A program made the translations under genes and the position numbers. DNA of 9,885 nucleotides from Draconibacterium orientale (lineage in GTDB: Bacteria > Bacteroidota > Bacteroidia > Bacteroidales > UBA1556): positions 13,649 through 23,533 of the forward strand of contig DZDC01000030.1 in the NCBI GenBank assembly GCA_022736595.1, written 5' to 3'. The notes beneath the pieces were generated by a model that saw only the letters and a list, made by a program, of their open reading frames with translations, was not told where the DNA came from and searched no databases. This document shows positions 1-6,210 of the stretch, in pieces (position 1 is the stretch's first letter; every line of letters starts with the position of its first letter).

Positions 1-60
1 TCCATCACTCGAGAAATTAAACCACAAAAATACGATTTTAAGCGACGCTTGAATTTGTAA
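1..60 (+). CDS. Possible 3' end of a gene entering from the left edge (partial)
   Basis: Frame 1 is open from the window edge for 19 codons and ends in TAA at 58-60. The peptide ends in KPQKYDFKRRLNL and is too short to assign to a family. It would converge on the 602-aa gene, with 32 bp between the two stop codons. A second frame is also open for 16 codons before a stop, so openness alone is weak evidence. No function is proposed. Confidence 0.3.
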   Translation, partial: SITREIKPQKYDFKRRLNL

Positions 61-92
61 AAAAACAATGGAGATGATGTAATTTGCACCTT

Positions 93-1901
93 CTACTCCA
101 CTTTAAACTGGTAGTGAAACACCTGAGTAAAATCTTTACCTGAATAATCCTCAAACTTAACCACTTCATTGGTAAGCAGATTTCTTTCATCAAAGAAGTA
201 AGTGGTCATCCGAGTACCCGCAATGTCCTTTTCGAGGCTACTAATTTTATTGCCTAAGCCATCGTATGAATTGGAAATGACATTGATAATTACTCCTTTA
301 TCATCTTTTATTACCACTTGAACCACCTTGTCGAGGTGGTTGTAATCGTAAGTAAAAAATTTCTTTTGCCATACAGAATCTACCTTTTGGCTCAGCACTT
401 CCTCCACCACATATCCTTTAGCATTGAAGGTTCGGTCTAAGGTTTTTACTAGATTTCCATTGAGGTCGAAGCATTGCTTCTTGATGAGATTTCGTTTTGC
501 GTCATAGATTAGGGTATCTGTGGAGTTGACAATACTATCGGCCTTTGAAGTGGCATTGGAATGCATCACTTTTACTGCTAACCCATTTAAGTTGTAGGTG
601 AAATTGTCTTCTGAAGCAAAACGATTGTTGTTGTATCGAATTACTTTTAACAGTCGATCGCCTGCATTATCGTACTGCATTTTCTGAATCAATCGTTGGT
701 CATTCACTTGCAAAGTGCTTTTGTACACAGCATTACCATAAATATCGTATTTCACTTCTTTGATGATGGTTTTTTTGATGCTATCACCTTTGTCCAGGCG
801 GTAGGTGGTTGCCGACATCAACAATCGTTGTCGTGTCGAACGTTTTTCGGCTTTGCGTTGAAGTTCCTCTTTGCTGTACAGCAATTCGCCCATTTGATTC
901 ATGGCTAGGGGAACTTGTTTAGCCAAAGGATAATTCTCTATAAACAATTGATAGGCTTCGGGCTTATTAATATTTACCGCATTTTGATAAGCCAAGCTAT
1001 CACGCAAAGCCAGCACCGCTCCTGTATATTTTGAATTGGGGTAATGCTCCACAAAAGCATCGCAAAGCTCCAATGTTTTAAATTGCATGGCATTTTGATA
1101 ATCAATTTCGAGGGATTTCTGCCTCAAGATAGCTGCTTGTTCGCTTTGAGGATACTTCTTAATAAAGTCATCTATGGCATCGGGAGTGTTGAGCAAATTG
1201 GCTCTATCAAATTCTAAAGCGATCATAAGCTGCTGCGCTTCGGCTACCTGAGCCGCTTGCGGAAACTGCTGAATAAATTCATGATAGCCTTGAATGGAAT
1301 TGTTGATTTTCACTTTATCAAAAACACATTGATGGAACAAGATCAAAGCTTGATCATGATACGAAGATTTGGGATATTCGCTGAGAAATTTGTCCCATTG
1401 CACAGGGGTATTAAACTTTGCGGCAAGATCAAAAGCAATCTTATCCCGAGCTTGAATGGCTAAGTTATTGAGACTATCGTTTTTGCATTGTTCGATAAAC
1501 AAATTCCAAGTTGTAATGGAAGCGGCTTGTTGCGACGCTTTAAACATTTCATTTTCGAGCAATTGCTTTTGCGTAATCATTACATTTTCGTTGCAACGGC
1601 TAAAAAAATCATTTTTCAAATCTGCATCTAACATTGGCCACGAATCGATGGCTTTCAAAATATGCTGGTAGGAAAGCTCGCGATCATCAGGGCGTAGCAT
1701 AGTTTGATGTACCACTATAGATAAACCAAAGTAACCGATGGAGGCCGAGGACTGAGTTTGCACAGCCTGACCGAAAATGACTTTGGCGTTGGGATATTTT
1801 TTTTGATCCAAATATTTAAAAGCCTTCTTAAAATCTTGCGCTTGAATAAGTGTATAAAAACCAAGTAAAAACGACAGAAAAAGGGTTAAAATTTTTCTCA
1901 T
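93..1901 (-). CDS. Secreted 37-residue helical-repeat protein with a C-terminal YD-like repeat region, function unknown
   Basis: The 602-aa product starts with a clear signal peptide: MRK, a hydrophobic stretch to about residue 19, and probable cleavage after IQAQ near residue 22. It should therefore be exported to the periplasm or cell surface. Residues 132-353 hold six repeats with an exact 37-residue period; a weaker copy is at 95-131. Each has an aromatic-x-x-F start, a (Y/F)P at positions 8-9 in repeats 2-6, and F or Y at position 26. This resembles TPR/BamD-like helix pairs but is longer than the 34-residue TPR. Residues 380-600 change to beta-rich units with YDxxGN-like motifs (YDIYGN at 385, YDNAGD at 410, FDLNGN at 478, YDGLGN at 546), like YD/RHS repeats or MORN-like units. 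No catalytic motif, TM helix after the signal, or T9SS sorting domain is evident. It is probably a scaffold or envelope protein, but the partner is unknown. The start is chosen because it opens directly into the signal peptide. Confidence 0.85.
   Translation of the reverse strand: MRKILTLFLSFLLGFYTLIQAQDFKKAFKYLDQKKYPNAKVIFGQAVQTQSSASIGYFGLSIVVHQTMLRPDDRELSYQHILKAIDSWPMLDADLKNDFFSRCNENVMITQKQLLENEMFKASQQAASITTWNLFIEQCKNDSLNNLAIQARDKIAFDLAAKFNTPVQWDKFLSEYPKSSYHDQALILFHQCVFDKVKINNSIQGYHEFIQQFPQAAQVAEAQQLMIALEFDRANLLNTPDAIDDFIKKYPQSEQAAILRQKSLEIDYQNAMQFKTLELCDAFVEHYPNSKYTGAVLALRDSLAYQNAVNINKPEAYQLFIENYPLAKQVPLAMNQMGELLYSKEELQRKAEKRSTRQRLLMSATTYRLDKGDSIKKTIIKEVKYDIYGNAVYKSTLQVNDQRLIQKMQYDNAGDRLLKVIRYNNNRFASEDNFTYNLNGLAVKVMHSNATSKADSIVNSTDTLIYDAKRNLIKKQCFDLNGNLVKTLDRTFNAKGYVVEEVLSQKVDSVWQKKFFTYDYNHLDKVVQVVIKDDKGVIINVISNSYDGLGNKISSLEKDIAGTRMTTYFFDERNLLTNEVVKFEDYSGKDFTQVFHYQFKVE
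843..1508 (-). repeat. Six in-frame 37-codon protein repeats (111-bp period)
   Basis: These encode residues 132-353 of the 602-aa protein. Repeat starts are at residues 132, 169, 206, 243, 280 and 317. The first four residues are WNLF, WDKF, YHEF, IDDF, CDAF and YQLF. The YP/FP pair falls at 176-177, 213-214, 250-251, 287-288 and 324-325; repeat 1 has CK instead. Position 26 is F157, F194, F231, Y268, Y305 and Y342. The spacing has no insertions or deletions, although the sequences themselves have diverged considerably. Confidence 0.8.
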
Positions 1902-1966
1902 ATTTCAATTTTTGAATAAATACATTGTACCAACAAAATAGGGTCAACACAGCAGGTTGAATCACA

Positions 1967-1974
1967 CAAATATA
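1967..1974 (-). promoter_or_regulatory. Candidate -7 element of the 602-aa gene
   Basis: The minus strand reads TATATTTG here, matching the Bacteroidota -7 consensus TAnnTTTG. The start codon is about 65 nt downstream. I find no TTG at the usual 17-23 bp upstream; a small inverted repeat (1985-1998) lies near that position instead. The call rests on the -7 match alone. Confidence 0.25.
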
Positions 1975-1984
1975 GAACCCTTTA

Positions 1985-1998
1985 GGCACGAAAGTGCC
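1985..1998. repeat. Short GC-rich inverted repeat, GGCAC-GAAA-GTGCC
   Basis: Five-base arms flank a four-base loop, which is a GNRA-type loop on the plus strand. It is followed directly by AGGCA, which can pair alternatively with the neighbouring TGCC. The block is GC-rich within an AT-rich intergenic stretch and lies 10-24 bp upstream of the candidate -7 element of the 602-aa gene. It could be an operator half-site pair or a small dispersed repeat; the sequence alone does not decide. Confidence 0.35.
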
Positions 1999-2092
1999 AG
2001 GCATTGGGTAATTAACTAACAATGCAATTTTGAAAACCTACTTTGAAATAGTGGAGTTAGAAAAGGGACATCAAAGCAGATAAATGGAGTTT

Positions 2093-2533
2093 TTACAGCG
2101 ATTCTACCGCTTTTTGGATGGATTTTAAAAGAGCCTTTGGAGGTTTAAGTCCAACCAAACGTTCAAATTCTTTTCCATTTTTAAACACAATAAGCGTAGG
2201 AATAGATTTAATGCCAAGTTGCTGTGCAATAGCTTGGTTTTTTTCAACATCCATTTTCCCAATTTTTACTCTTGTATCGCTATTTTCTTCGGCCAATTGA
2301 TTCACAATTGGACCCTGCATCTTACAAGGTTGACACCATTCGGCCCAAAAATCGACCAGCACCACGCCTTTGGCAGTGATACCTTTAAAGTTTTGACTGC
2401 TAATGATGTACAGTTTTTTACTTTGGGGCAAATTGCTGCCACTGGTAAAGGTACGATACCTCAAATAAACCCACAAAGCCAATATAACCAGCAGTGAAAC
2501 AACAATTATAATAATAATCCAAGTTATGCTCAT
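2093..2533 (-). CDS. Membrane-anchored thioredoxin-fold protein
   Basis: A 146-aa protein from the chosen start. Residues 5-25 form one strongly hydrophobic segment followed by YLRYR, giving an N-terminal anchor with the thioredoxin domain probably on the periplasmic side (orientation inferred). The domain (about 42-146) shows DFWAEWCQPCK, with the redox pair C67/C70. It also has the buried Asp (D61), the cis-proline loop SIP (P112) and the final beta hairpin LIVFKNGKEFERLVG. The active site is CQPC rather than the common CGPC; thioredoxins with this variant are known. The expected role is thiol-disulfide exchange. The frame stays open 34 codons further upstream, to 2635, but those codons give an unlikely Cys/Ile/Phe-rich peptide. 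A promoter at 2556-2588 would start transcription inside that extension, so the start at 2533 is preferred. The gene appears monocistronic. Confidence 0.9.
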   Translation of the reverse strand: MSITWIIIIIVVSLLVILALWVYLRYRTFTSGSNLPQSKKLYIISSQNFKGITAKGVVLVDFWAEWCQPCKMQGPIVNQLAEENSDTRVKIGKMDVEKNQAIAQQLGIKSIPTLIVFKNGKEFERLVGLKPPKALLKSIQKAVESL

Positions 2534-2555
2534 AAGTATCAATTTAAAATGAAGG

Positions 2556-2588
2556 CAAAAGTACAAAAGGCTTTTAATTAAAAAACAA
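2556..2588 (-). promoter_or_regulatory. Bacteroidota-type promoter of the thioredoxin gene
   Basis: On the minus strand, TTG (2586-2588) is followed after 22 bp by TACTTTTG (2556-2563). This matches the TTG-17/23-TAnnTTTG consensus of the Bacteroidota primary sigma factor. The -7 element ends 22 bp before the ATG at 2533, leaving a leader of roughly 15 nt without a Shine-Dalgarno sequence. Its position supports the shorter start. Confidence 0.55.
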
Positions 2589-2708
2589 TTCACAATAATT
2601 TTCAATGCGCAGTTGAAAATCTCTATTTGGAGCACGTTTGGTTAACAAAAGGATAACATACAAGCAACTCTTTCTTTTAAATCGAGTCTACAAATTCGTT
2701 CAAAACAA

Positions 2709-2729
2709 GGTAAGAAAATATTTTTTACC
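2709..2729. repeat. AT-rich inverted repeat in the divergent intergenic region
   Basis: GGTAAGAAA and TTTTTTACC pair as nine-base arms with one G-T pair around a three-base centre. It lies in the 352-bp region between the thioredoxin and T9SS genes, about 64 bp upstream of the -33 element of the T9SS promoter. An operator is possible. Such AT-rich symmetry can also arise by chance. I see nothing else beyond this and the two promoters in that region. Confidence 0.25.
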
Positions 2730-2792
2730 ACAACATATTAATATTTAACTACTTGCAATATAAAGTAAAATACAATTTATTAGGTAATATAC

Positions 2793-2824
2793 TTGTTACT
2801 GGGGGGGTTTTTAAATTACTTTTG
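2793..2824 (+). promoter_or_regulatory. Promoter of the T9SS protein gene, with a G7 tract in its spacer
   Basis: TTG (2793-2795) and TACTTTTG (2817-2824) are separated by 21 bp, a full match to the Bacteroidota TTG/TAnnTTTG consensus. The spacer contains seven consecutive G (2801-2807) followed by five T, the only such G run in the window. The -7 element lies about 61 bp before the ATG at 2886, so the leader would be about 55 nt. A change in tract length would alter the -33/-7 spacing. Confidence 0.6.
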
Positions 2825-2885
2825 AACCCTCTTTATAGAATATCTCTTACAATACAATTGAGAACATTAATCTAAACTTCACAAT

Positions 2886-5306
2886 ATGAAAACTATTTAC
2901 TTCATCCTCCTTTTCAGCCTCCTAGGCAGCTTAAGCTTACACGCAGGCGATCAAACCATAACATTAAGTGGCACTTCCCTCGATATTGGTTATATCGAGC
3001 TCCTAAATAATAGTGATGGTACGCATAGTTATACCGTTGACATTGGGGCTGGTACTGCTCAAACTATTAAAGTTGAGGCCTATATAAACGACAATAATTA
3101 TACTTTATCTGCCTCATGGAAAGTTTCGCTTGACGGATTGAACTGGCATTCTTCCACAAGTTTTGTAAGCTCCGGTAGCGCTGAAACTAAAACCATATAT
3201 GTTCGATGCAGCCCAACAGTAGACAATTCAGTAAATACACAGGGAAAGATTGTAGTTGCTGATCCTTCGTGGGACAAAACTGATGAAGGAACTACCACTG
3301 TCACCATAAAATACCCTGAAATGGACATTACCGGAAGCGGTAATACCGTTGATGATGGGTCTAGTTCTCCAGTTGTCACTAATAATACCGATTTTGGAGA
3401 TGTTGCCGTTAATTCAAGCAAGACCAATTCCTTTACTATTACAAACAGTAAAGGTGGCCCCCCTGTACAAAAAGGTAAATTGTTTTTTGAATTAATTTCA
3501 GCGAAATATGTCACCATAGGTGGCGCAAATGCTAATCAATTTTCCGTAACCCAAGATCCCGTAAGCGGTGTTTTACCAGGAGGTGGAACTACAGGTTTTA
3601 ATGTACAATTTCTTCCAACCACAACAGGTTTAAAAACCGCAACCCTCACTATTTACAATAACGATCAAGACGAAAACCCATATAACTTCACCATTCAGGG
3701 TACTGGCACTGCAGTAGTTCCAACTTTAGATGCTACCTCTGCGGTAACAGCCCGTACTTCTTCTGGAGGTACCTCAGGTGGTAATATTACTGCGGAAGGA
3801 GGAGCCTCAGTTACGGAAAGGGGTGTTTGCTGGAATACATCTACTGGTCCAACTGCTGCCAACAGTCATTCTTCTGACGGCACTGGTTCGGGTTCCTTTG
3901 TAAGCACCATATCTGGAGGTTTGGGTGCCGAAACAAAATATTACGTAAGATCTTATGCTACCAATAGCGTAGGTACTGCTTATGGTCCTGAGGTTGAATT
4001 TTGGACGCTATCCACTGAACCCTCAACACACCCTGGCACGGTCACAGTATCCGATAAAGGAGCTACTTCTATTACCCTTTCATGGTCAGCAGCTACCGGA
4101 GCTAGTGGATATACTATTTTATATAAAGCCGGAGCTACTGCTCCTGATGCTACTGGAGTTGAAGATGGTAAGCACTACAACAACTTCACTGGAATTCCAG
4201 TTGATGTTACCGTGGCTGGCGAAACGACCTCAACTACATTTACTGTGAGCGGTCTAAGTTCTAGTACTCAATACGCATTTACCGTTATCTCATTTAAAGA
4301 TGATATTACTGACGAAGCAACCCATAATTATAAAGTAGATGGCACACTCTCAACTGTGGTTGGTACCACTACTGTGGCAGCACCCACAACGCAAACTTCG
4401 GATTTAGTTTGGTCAGGTGCTCAAGGATCTGGTTCCATTGAATTTTCGTGGACTAATGGAAATGGTGCTGGTCGCATATTCTTAATGAAACAAGGTGCCG
4501 CTTGTAGCAACCCAAGCAATGGAGCAACTTATACAGGCAATACTCAATTTGGAAGTGGTAGCAACCTGAGCGATGGAACTTATGTAATGTTCTTTGGTTC
4601 AGGGGCTAAAGGCAATCTCGTTACCACTGGTTTAAGCGACGCTGTTGTTTACCATTTTAAGGTTTTTGAATACAATGGTGTTGGTTCTACAACTACTTAC
4701 AATACTTCTGAAGCGGGTGGTTTTAACGAAGGTAATTCCTCTAGCTCCCAATTGCCCATTGAACTTCTTAGCTTCGAGGCTAAATTAACAGATAAAGGAA
4801 CCGTTACTATTGAGTGGGCCACCGCAACTGAACTTAATAACGATTACTTTACCATTGAAAGAAGTACCAACCTCAGCGATTGGGAAACGGTTACTACACT
4901 TCAAGGAGCTGGAAATAGCAACGAAATGCTAAGTTACAATACTGAAGATTTGGAAGTCCCTGAAGGACTCGTTTATTATCGATTGAAACAAACCGATTTC
5001 GATGGTAAATTTACCTTTAGCGATATGGCTGTGGTGCGTAAATCAAACAGCCAAAACTCAAACCTACAATTATCTACAACAGTAGTTTATAATGAAGTTT
5101 TGAGTACTCAAATTCATAATATGAAGAATCAAAACCTGAAAGTAGAAGTGATTAATGCCGCTGGACAAATTGCATTATCTAAAAATTTCAAAGCCAGTAG
5201 TAACCATCAACAAGTTGAAATTAATTTATCTGCTTTAGTGCATGGAGTTTATATTCTACGCGCTCAAAGCGAAAACGAAACTAAATCCTTGAAATTTTTC
5301 TGGTAA
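2886..5306 (+). CDS. Secreted multidomain adhesin-like protein with fibronectin-type modules and a T9SS type A sorting domain
   Basis: The 806-aa product has a signal peptide (1-20, ending SLHA) and a beta-sandwich N-terminal region (about 22-143). Residues 145-275 form a choice-of-anchor-D-like Ig module (TDFGDVAVNSSKTNSFTITN and a VQFLPTTTG segment). A fibronectin-like module follows at 278-375 (ERGVCWNTS, YYVRSYATNSVGTAYG), a classic FN3-like module at about 380-495, and another at about 500-615. Residues 622-720 are the Bacteroidota pre-sorting module (LPIELLSFEA, ATELNNDYFTIERS, YYRLKQTDFDG). The final ~80 residues match the type A T9SS sorting domain: VEVINAAGQ, then LSALVHGVYILRAQ, ending SLKFFW. 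In this family the protein crosses the inner membrane by Sec and the outer membrane by T9SS, and the sorting domain is cleaved on surface attachment or release. No enzymatic domain is visible, so adhesion or matrix binding is inferred. It has its own promoter and a terminator at 5326. Confidence 0.92.
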   Translation: MKTIYFILLFSLLGSLSLHAGDQTITLSGTSLDIGYIELLNNSDGTHSYTVDIGAGTAQTIKVEAYINDNNYTLSASWKVSLDGLNWHSSTSFVSSGSAETKTIYVRCSPTVDNSVNTQGKIVVADPSWDKTDEGTTTVTIKYPEMDITGSGNTVDDGSSSPVVTNNTDFGDVAVNSSKTNSFTITNSKGGPPVQKGKLFFELISAKYVTIGGANANQFSVTQDPVSGVLPGGGTTGFNVQFLPTTTGLKTATLTIYNNDQDENPYNFTIQGTGTAVVPTLDATSAVTARTSSGGTSGGNITAEGGASVTERGVCWNTSTGPTAANSHSSDGTGSGSFVSTISGGLGAETKYYVRSYATNSVGTAYGPEVEFWTLSTEPSTHPGTVTVSDKGATSITLSWSAATGASGYTILYKAGATAPDATGVEDGKHYNNFTGIPVDVTVAGETTSTTFTVSGLSSSTQYAFTVISFKDDITDEATHNYKVDGTLSTVVGTTTVAAPTTQTSDLVWSGAQGSGSIEFSWTNGNGAGRIFLMKQGAACSNPSNGATYTGNTQFGSGSNLSDGTYVMFFGSGAKGNLVTTGLSDAVVYHFKVFEYNGVGSTTTYNTSEAGGFNEGNSSSSQLPIELLSFEAKLTDKGTVTIEWATATELNNDYFTIERSTNLSDWETVTTLQGAGNSNEMLSYNTEDLEVPEGLVYYRLKQTDFDGKFTFSDMAVVRKSNSQNSNLQLSTTVVYNEVLSTQIHNMKNQNLKVEVINAAGQIALSKNFKASSNHQQVEINLSALVHGVYILRAQSENETKSLKFFW
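5178..5216 (+). repeat. Direct repeat A, copy 1, inside the T9SS sorting domain
   Basis: This encodes residues 765-777 of the T9SS protein (SKNFKASSNHQQV). It aligns without gaps to 6092-6130 with 34 of 39 identical bases. It is the only long stretch of this gene that I can find repeated near lysA. Confidence 0.8.
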
Positions 5307-5325
5307 AATATTCATTTTCGAAAGT

Positions 5326-5360
5326 AAAAGGAATTTATCGATTACGATAAGTTCCTTTTC
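5326..5360 (+). terminator. Rho-independent terminator of the T9SS gene
   Basis: The stem pairs 5326-5340 with 5345-5359 around the loop ATTA, with one wobble pair (5334 T with 5351 G). It lies 19 bp after the stop codon. The 3' side is a pyrimidine run, TTTTCTCTT. It is paralogous to the hairpin at 6134-6163, with two compensatory base-pair differences. Confidence 0.8.
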
Positions 5361-5362
5361 TC

Positions 5363-5404
5363 TTAGAATTGATACCATTCTTAAGCATCCTTACGCATAT
5401 TATA
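5363..5404 (-). pseudogene. Relic of the lysA 3' end
   Basis: Read on the minus strand, this 42-bp stretch reproduces the last 13 codons plus stop of lysA (6169-6210): YNMRKDA, then EWYQF, then TAA. The Gln codon CAA of lysA has become TAA here (5383 versus 6189), an Arg codon differs silently (CGT for CGC), and the last Tyr reads Phe. Nothing upstream of it on the minus strand resembles lysA, so it is a fragment only. It has no start and cannot be expressed as an enzyme. The lipoprotein ATG lies 26 bp past its far end. Confidence 0.85.
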
Positions 5405-5430
5405 AACCACTGTAGTCTAAATAAATAAAA

Positions 5431-5979
5431 ATGAATACAATTATAAAAACCAAGATTATTCTACTTATTGTAGTTTCCATTGTTTTTTTGGGGACTTTTT
5501 CATGTTCAAAAATTAAGGAATTACTCACTTTTACGGTGAATGACACCTCAGAAGTGGTAATAGAGAACGATATTCTGCCATTTAGTCTTCCCGTTGAGAT
5601 TTGGCTTCCTCCCATCACCACCAATTCAGAAGAGGAATTTGCGAATAATAACACCTCCGCTAATTTAGTGAAGGACGTTTTTATTACCCATCTCGATCTG
5701 GAGATTAAGTCGCCAGAAGATAAGACCTTTAGTTTTTTAAAATCGATAACTATTTATATTTCAACAAATTCAGACGACGAGATTGAATTAGCCAAAAAGG
5801 AAAATATATCATCCACCGATAAGATTTTGAACTTGGATGTAACCTCTGCAAAGCTCGATAAATACATAAAAGCGTCGAGTTATAAGCTGAGAACGGAGGT
5901 GGTTTTGCGCGAAACATTAACCCAAGATGTAACTCTCGGGGTGGATTTAAGCTTTCAAGTAACCGCTGATCCACTTTAA
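5431..5979 (+). CDS. Small lipoprotein of unknown family
   Basis: The 182-aa product begins with a lipoprotein signal: MNTIIKTK, a hydrophobic run, then TFSC with the lipidated Cys at residue 25 and SK after it. It should be anchored in the envelope. I see no acidic surface-export signal of the Capnocytophaga or Bacteroides type directly after the Cys. The mature part is short and rich in alternating hydrophobic residues, suggesting a beta-sandwich. It includes the segments FSFLKSITIYIST (100-112), LDVTSAKLDKYIKA (135-148) and the C-terminal DVTLGVDLSFQV. I recognise no named domain or catalytic motif; it resembles uncharacterised Bacteroidota lipoproteins only in general build. The gene lies between two copies of direct repeat B. 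Only 26 bp separate its ATG from the lysA relic, and no TTG/TAnnTTTG promoter is visible, so its transcription source is unclear. Confidence 0.8.
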   Translation: MNTIIKTKIILLIVVSIVFLGTFSCSKIKELLTFTVNDTSEVVIENDILPFSLPVEIWLPPITTNSEEEFANNNTSANLVKDVFITHLDLEIKSPEDKTFSFLKSITIYISTNSDDEIELAKKENISSTDKILNLDVTSAKLDKYIKASSYKLRTEVVLRETLTQDVTLGVDLSFQVTADPL

Positions 5980-6009
5980 TCTGGCTTGTGGTGAATCTGA
6001 AAAATATAC

Positions 6010-6034
6010 GCTATTAGCCTAGGGTTAGGATAGC
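6010..6034 (+). other. Possible stem-loop downstream of the lipoprotein gene
   Basis: GCTAT pairs with ATAGC, enclosing CCTA paired with TAGG around a four-base loop, with a three-base bulge (TAG) on the 5' side. It starts 31 bp after the lipoprotein stop and has no T run, so it is not a typical terminator. It may be chance; a 3'-end mRNA structure is possible. Confidence 0.2.
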
Positions 6035-6091
6035 CTCCAATCTATGGTCAAAAGATGCCGATTTTTTAAGATGGGATGAAATAACAAAGGC

Positions 6092-6148
6092 TCTAAGAAT
6101 TTCAAAGCAGGTAGCAACGATCAACAAGTTTATAAGGGATTTATCTAA
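6092..6148 (+). pseudogene. Remnant of a second T9SS sorting domain
   Basis: Bases 6092-6130 match 5178-5216 in the T9SS gene (34 of 39). In the same frame they read SKNFKAGSNDQQV, against SKNFKASSNHQQV in the intact gene. Three of the five differences are silent. The frame then runs through the first arm of the terminator (YKGFI) to TAA at 6146-6148. Upstream, a stop (TGA at 6077-6079) closes this frame and no further clear match to the T9SS gene remains. Compared with copy 1, about 108 bp (5217-5324, the last 30 codons plus the 3' spacer) are missing at the junction with repeat B. Confidence 0.75.
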
Positions 6149-6210
6149 TTAGATAAGTCCCTTTTTTCTTAATATTGATACCATTCTTGAGCATCCTTGC
6201 GCATATTATA
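6131..6210. repeat. Direct repeat B, copy 2 (terminator plus functional lysA 3' end)
   Basis: This is the partner of 5325-5404 at an 806-bp offset, covering the lysA terminator and the last 13 codons plus stop of lysA. Because lysA is intact here, this copy represents the original lysA end. It abuts the sorting-domain remnant at 6092-6130 with no spacer. Confidence 0.9.
6134..6167. terminator. Bidirectional hairpin terminator between the lipoprotein gene and lysA
   Basis: The stem pairs 6134-6146 with 6151-6163 around the loop AATT, with one wobble pair (6140 T with 6157 G). On the plus strand it is followed by TTTT (6164-6167), giving a good Rho-independent terminator for the lipoprotein transcript. 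On the minus strand it starts 6 bp after the lysA stop; the run following it (TTATAAA) is weaker. Confidence 0.75.

Larger units (their letters stand above)
5325..5404. repeat. Direct repeat B, copy 1 (terminator plus lysA 3' tail)
   Basis: This aligns without gaps, at a fixed offset of 806 bp, to 6131-6210. Over 5328-5404 there are 66 identities in 77 positions. The similarity stops abruptly at 5405/6211, inside the lysA coding sequence of the other copy. Copy 1 contains the T9SS gene terminator and a non-coding relic of the lysA 3' end. Confidence 0.9.

Noticed and set aside
1828..2022. 64-codon minus-strand open frame overlapping the start of the 602-aa gene
   Set aside because: It is out of frame with the signal peptide of the real gene, has no family resemblance, and contains the inverted repeat at 1985-1998.
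2534..2635. N-terminal extension of the thioredoxin reading frame (34 extra codons)
   Set aside because: The extension reads as an unlikely Cys/Ile/Phe-rich peptide, and a consensus promoter at 2556-2588 lies inside it. The start at 2533 gives a normal membrane anchor.
3098..3517. 139-codon open frame on the minus strand inside the T9SS gene
   Set aside because: It lies fully opposite a well-supported coding region with domain matches and has no recognisable motif or promoter. It is a shadow frame.
5325..6210. Insertion-sequence or transposon ends as the explanation of the direct repeats
   Set aside because: There is no transposase and no terminal inverted repeats, and the repeats are recognisable pieces of neighbouring genes. 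A local duplication explains them better.
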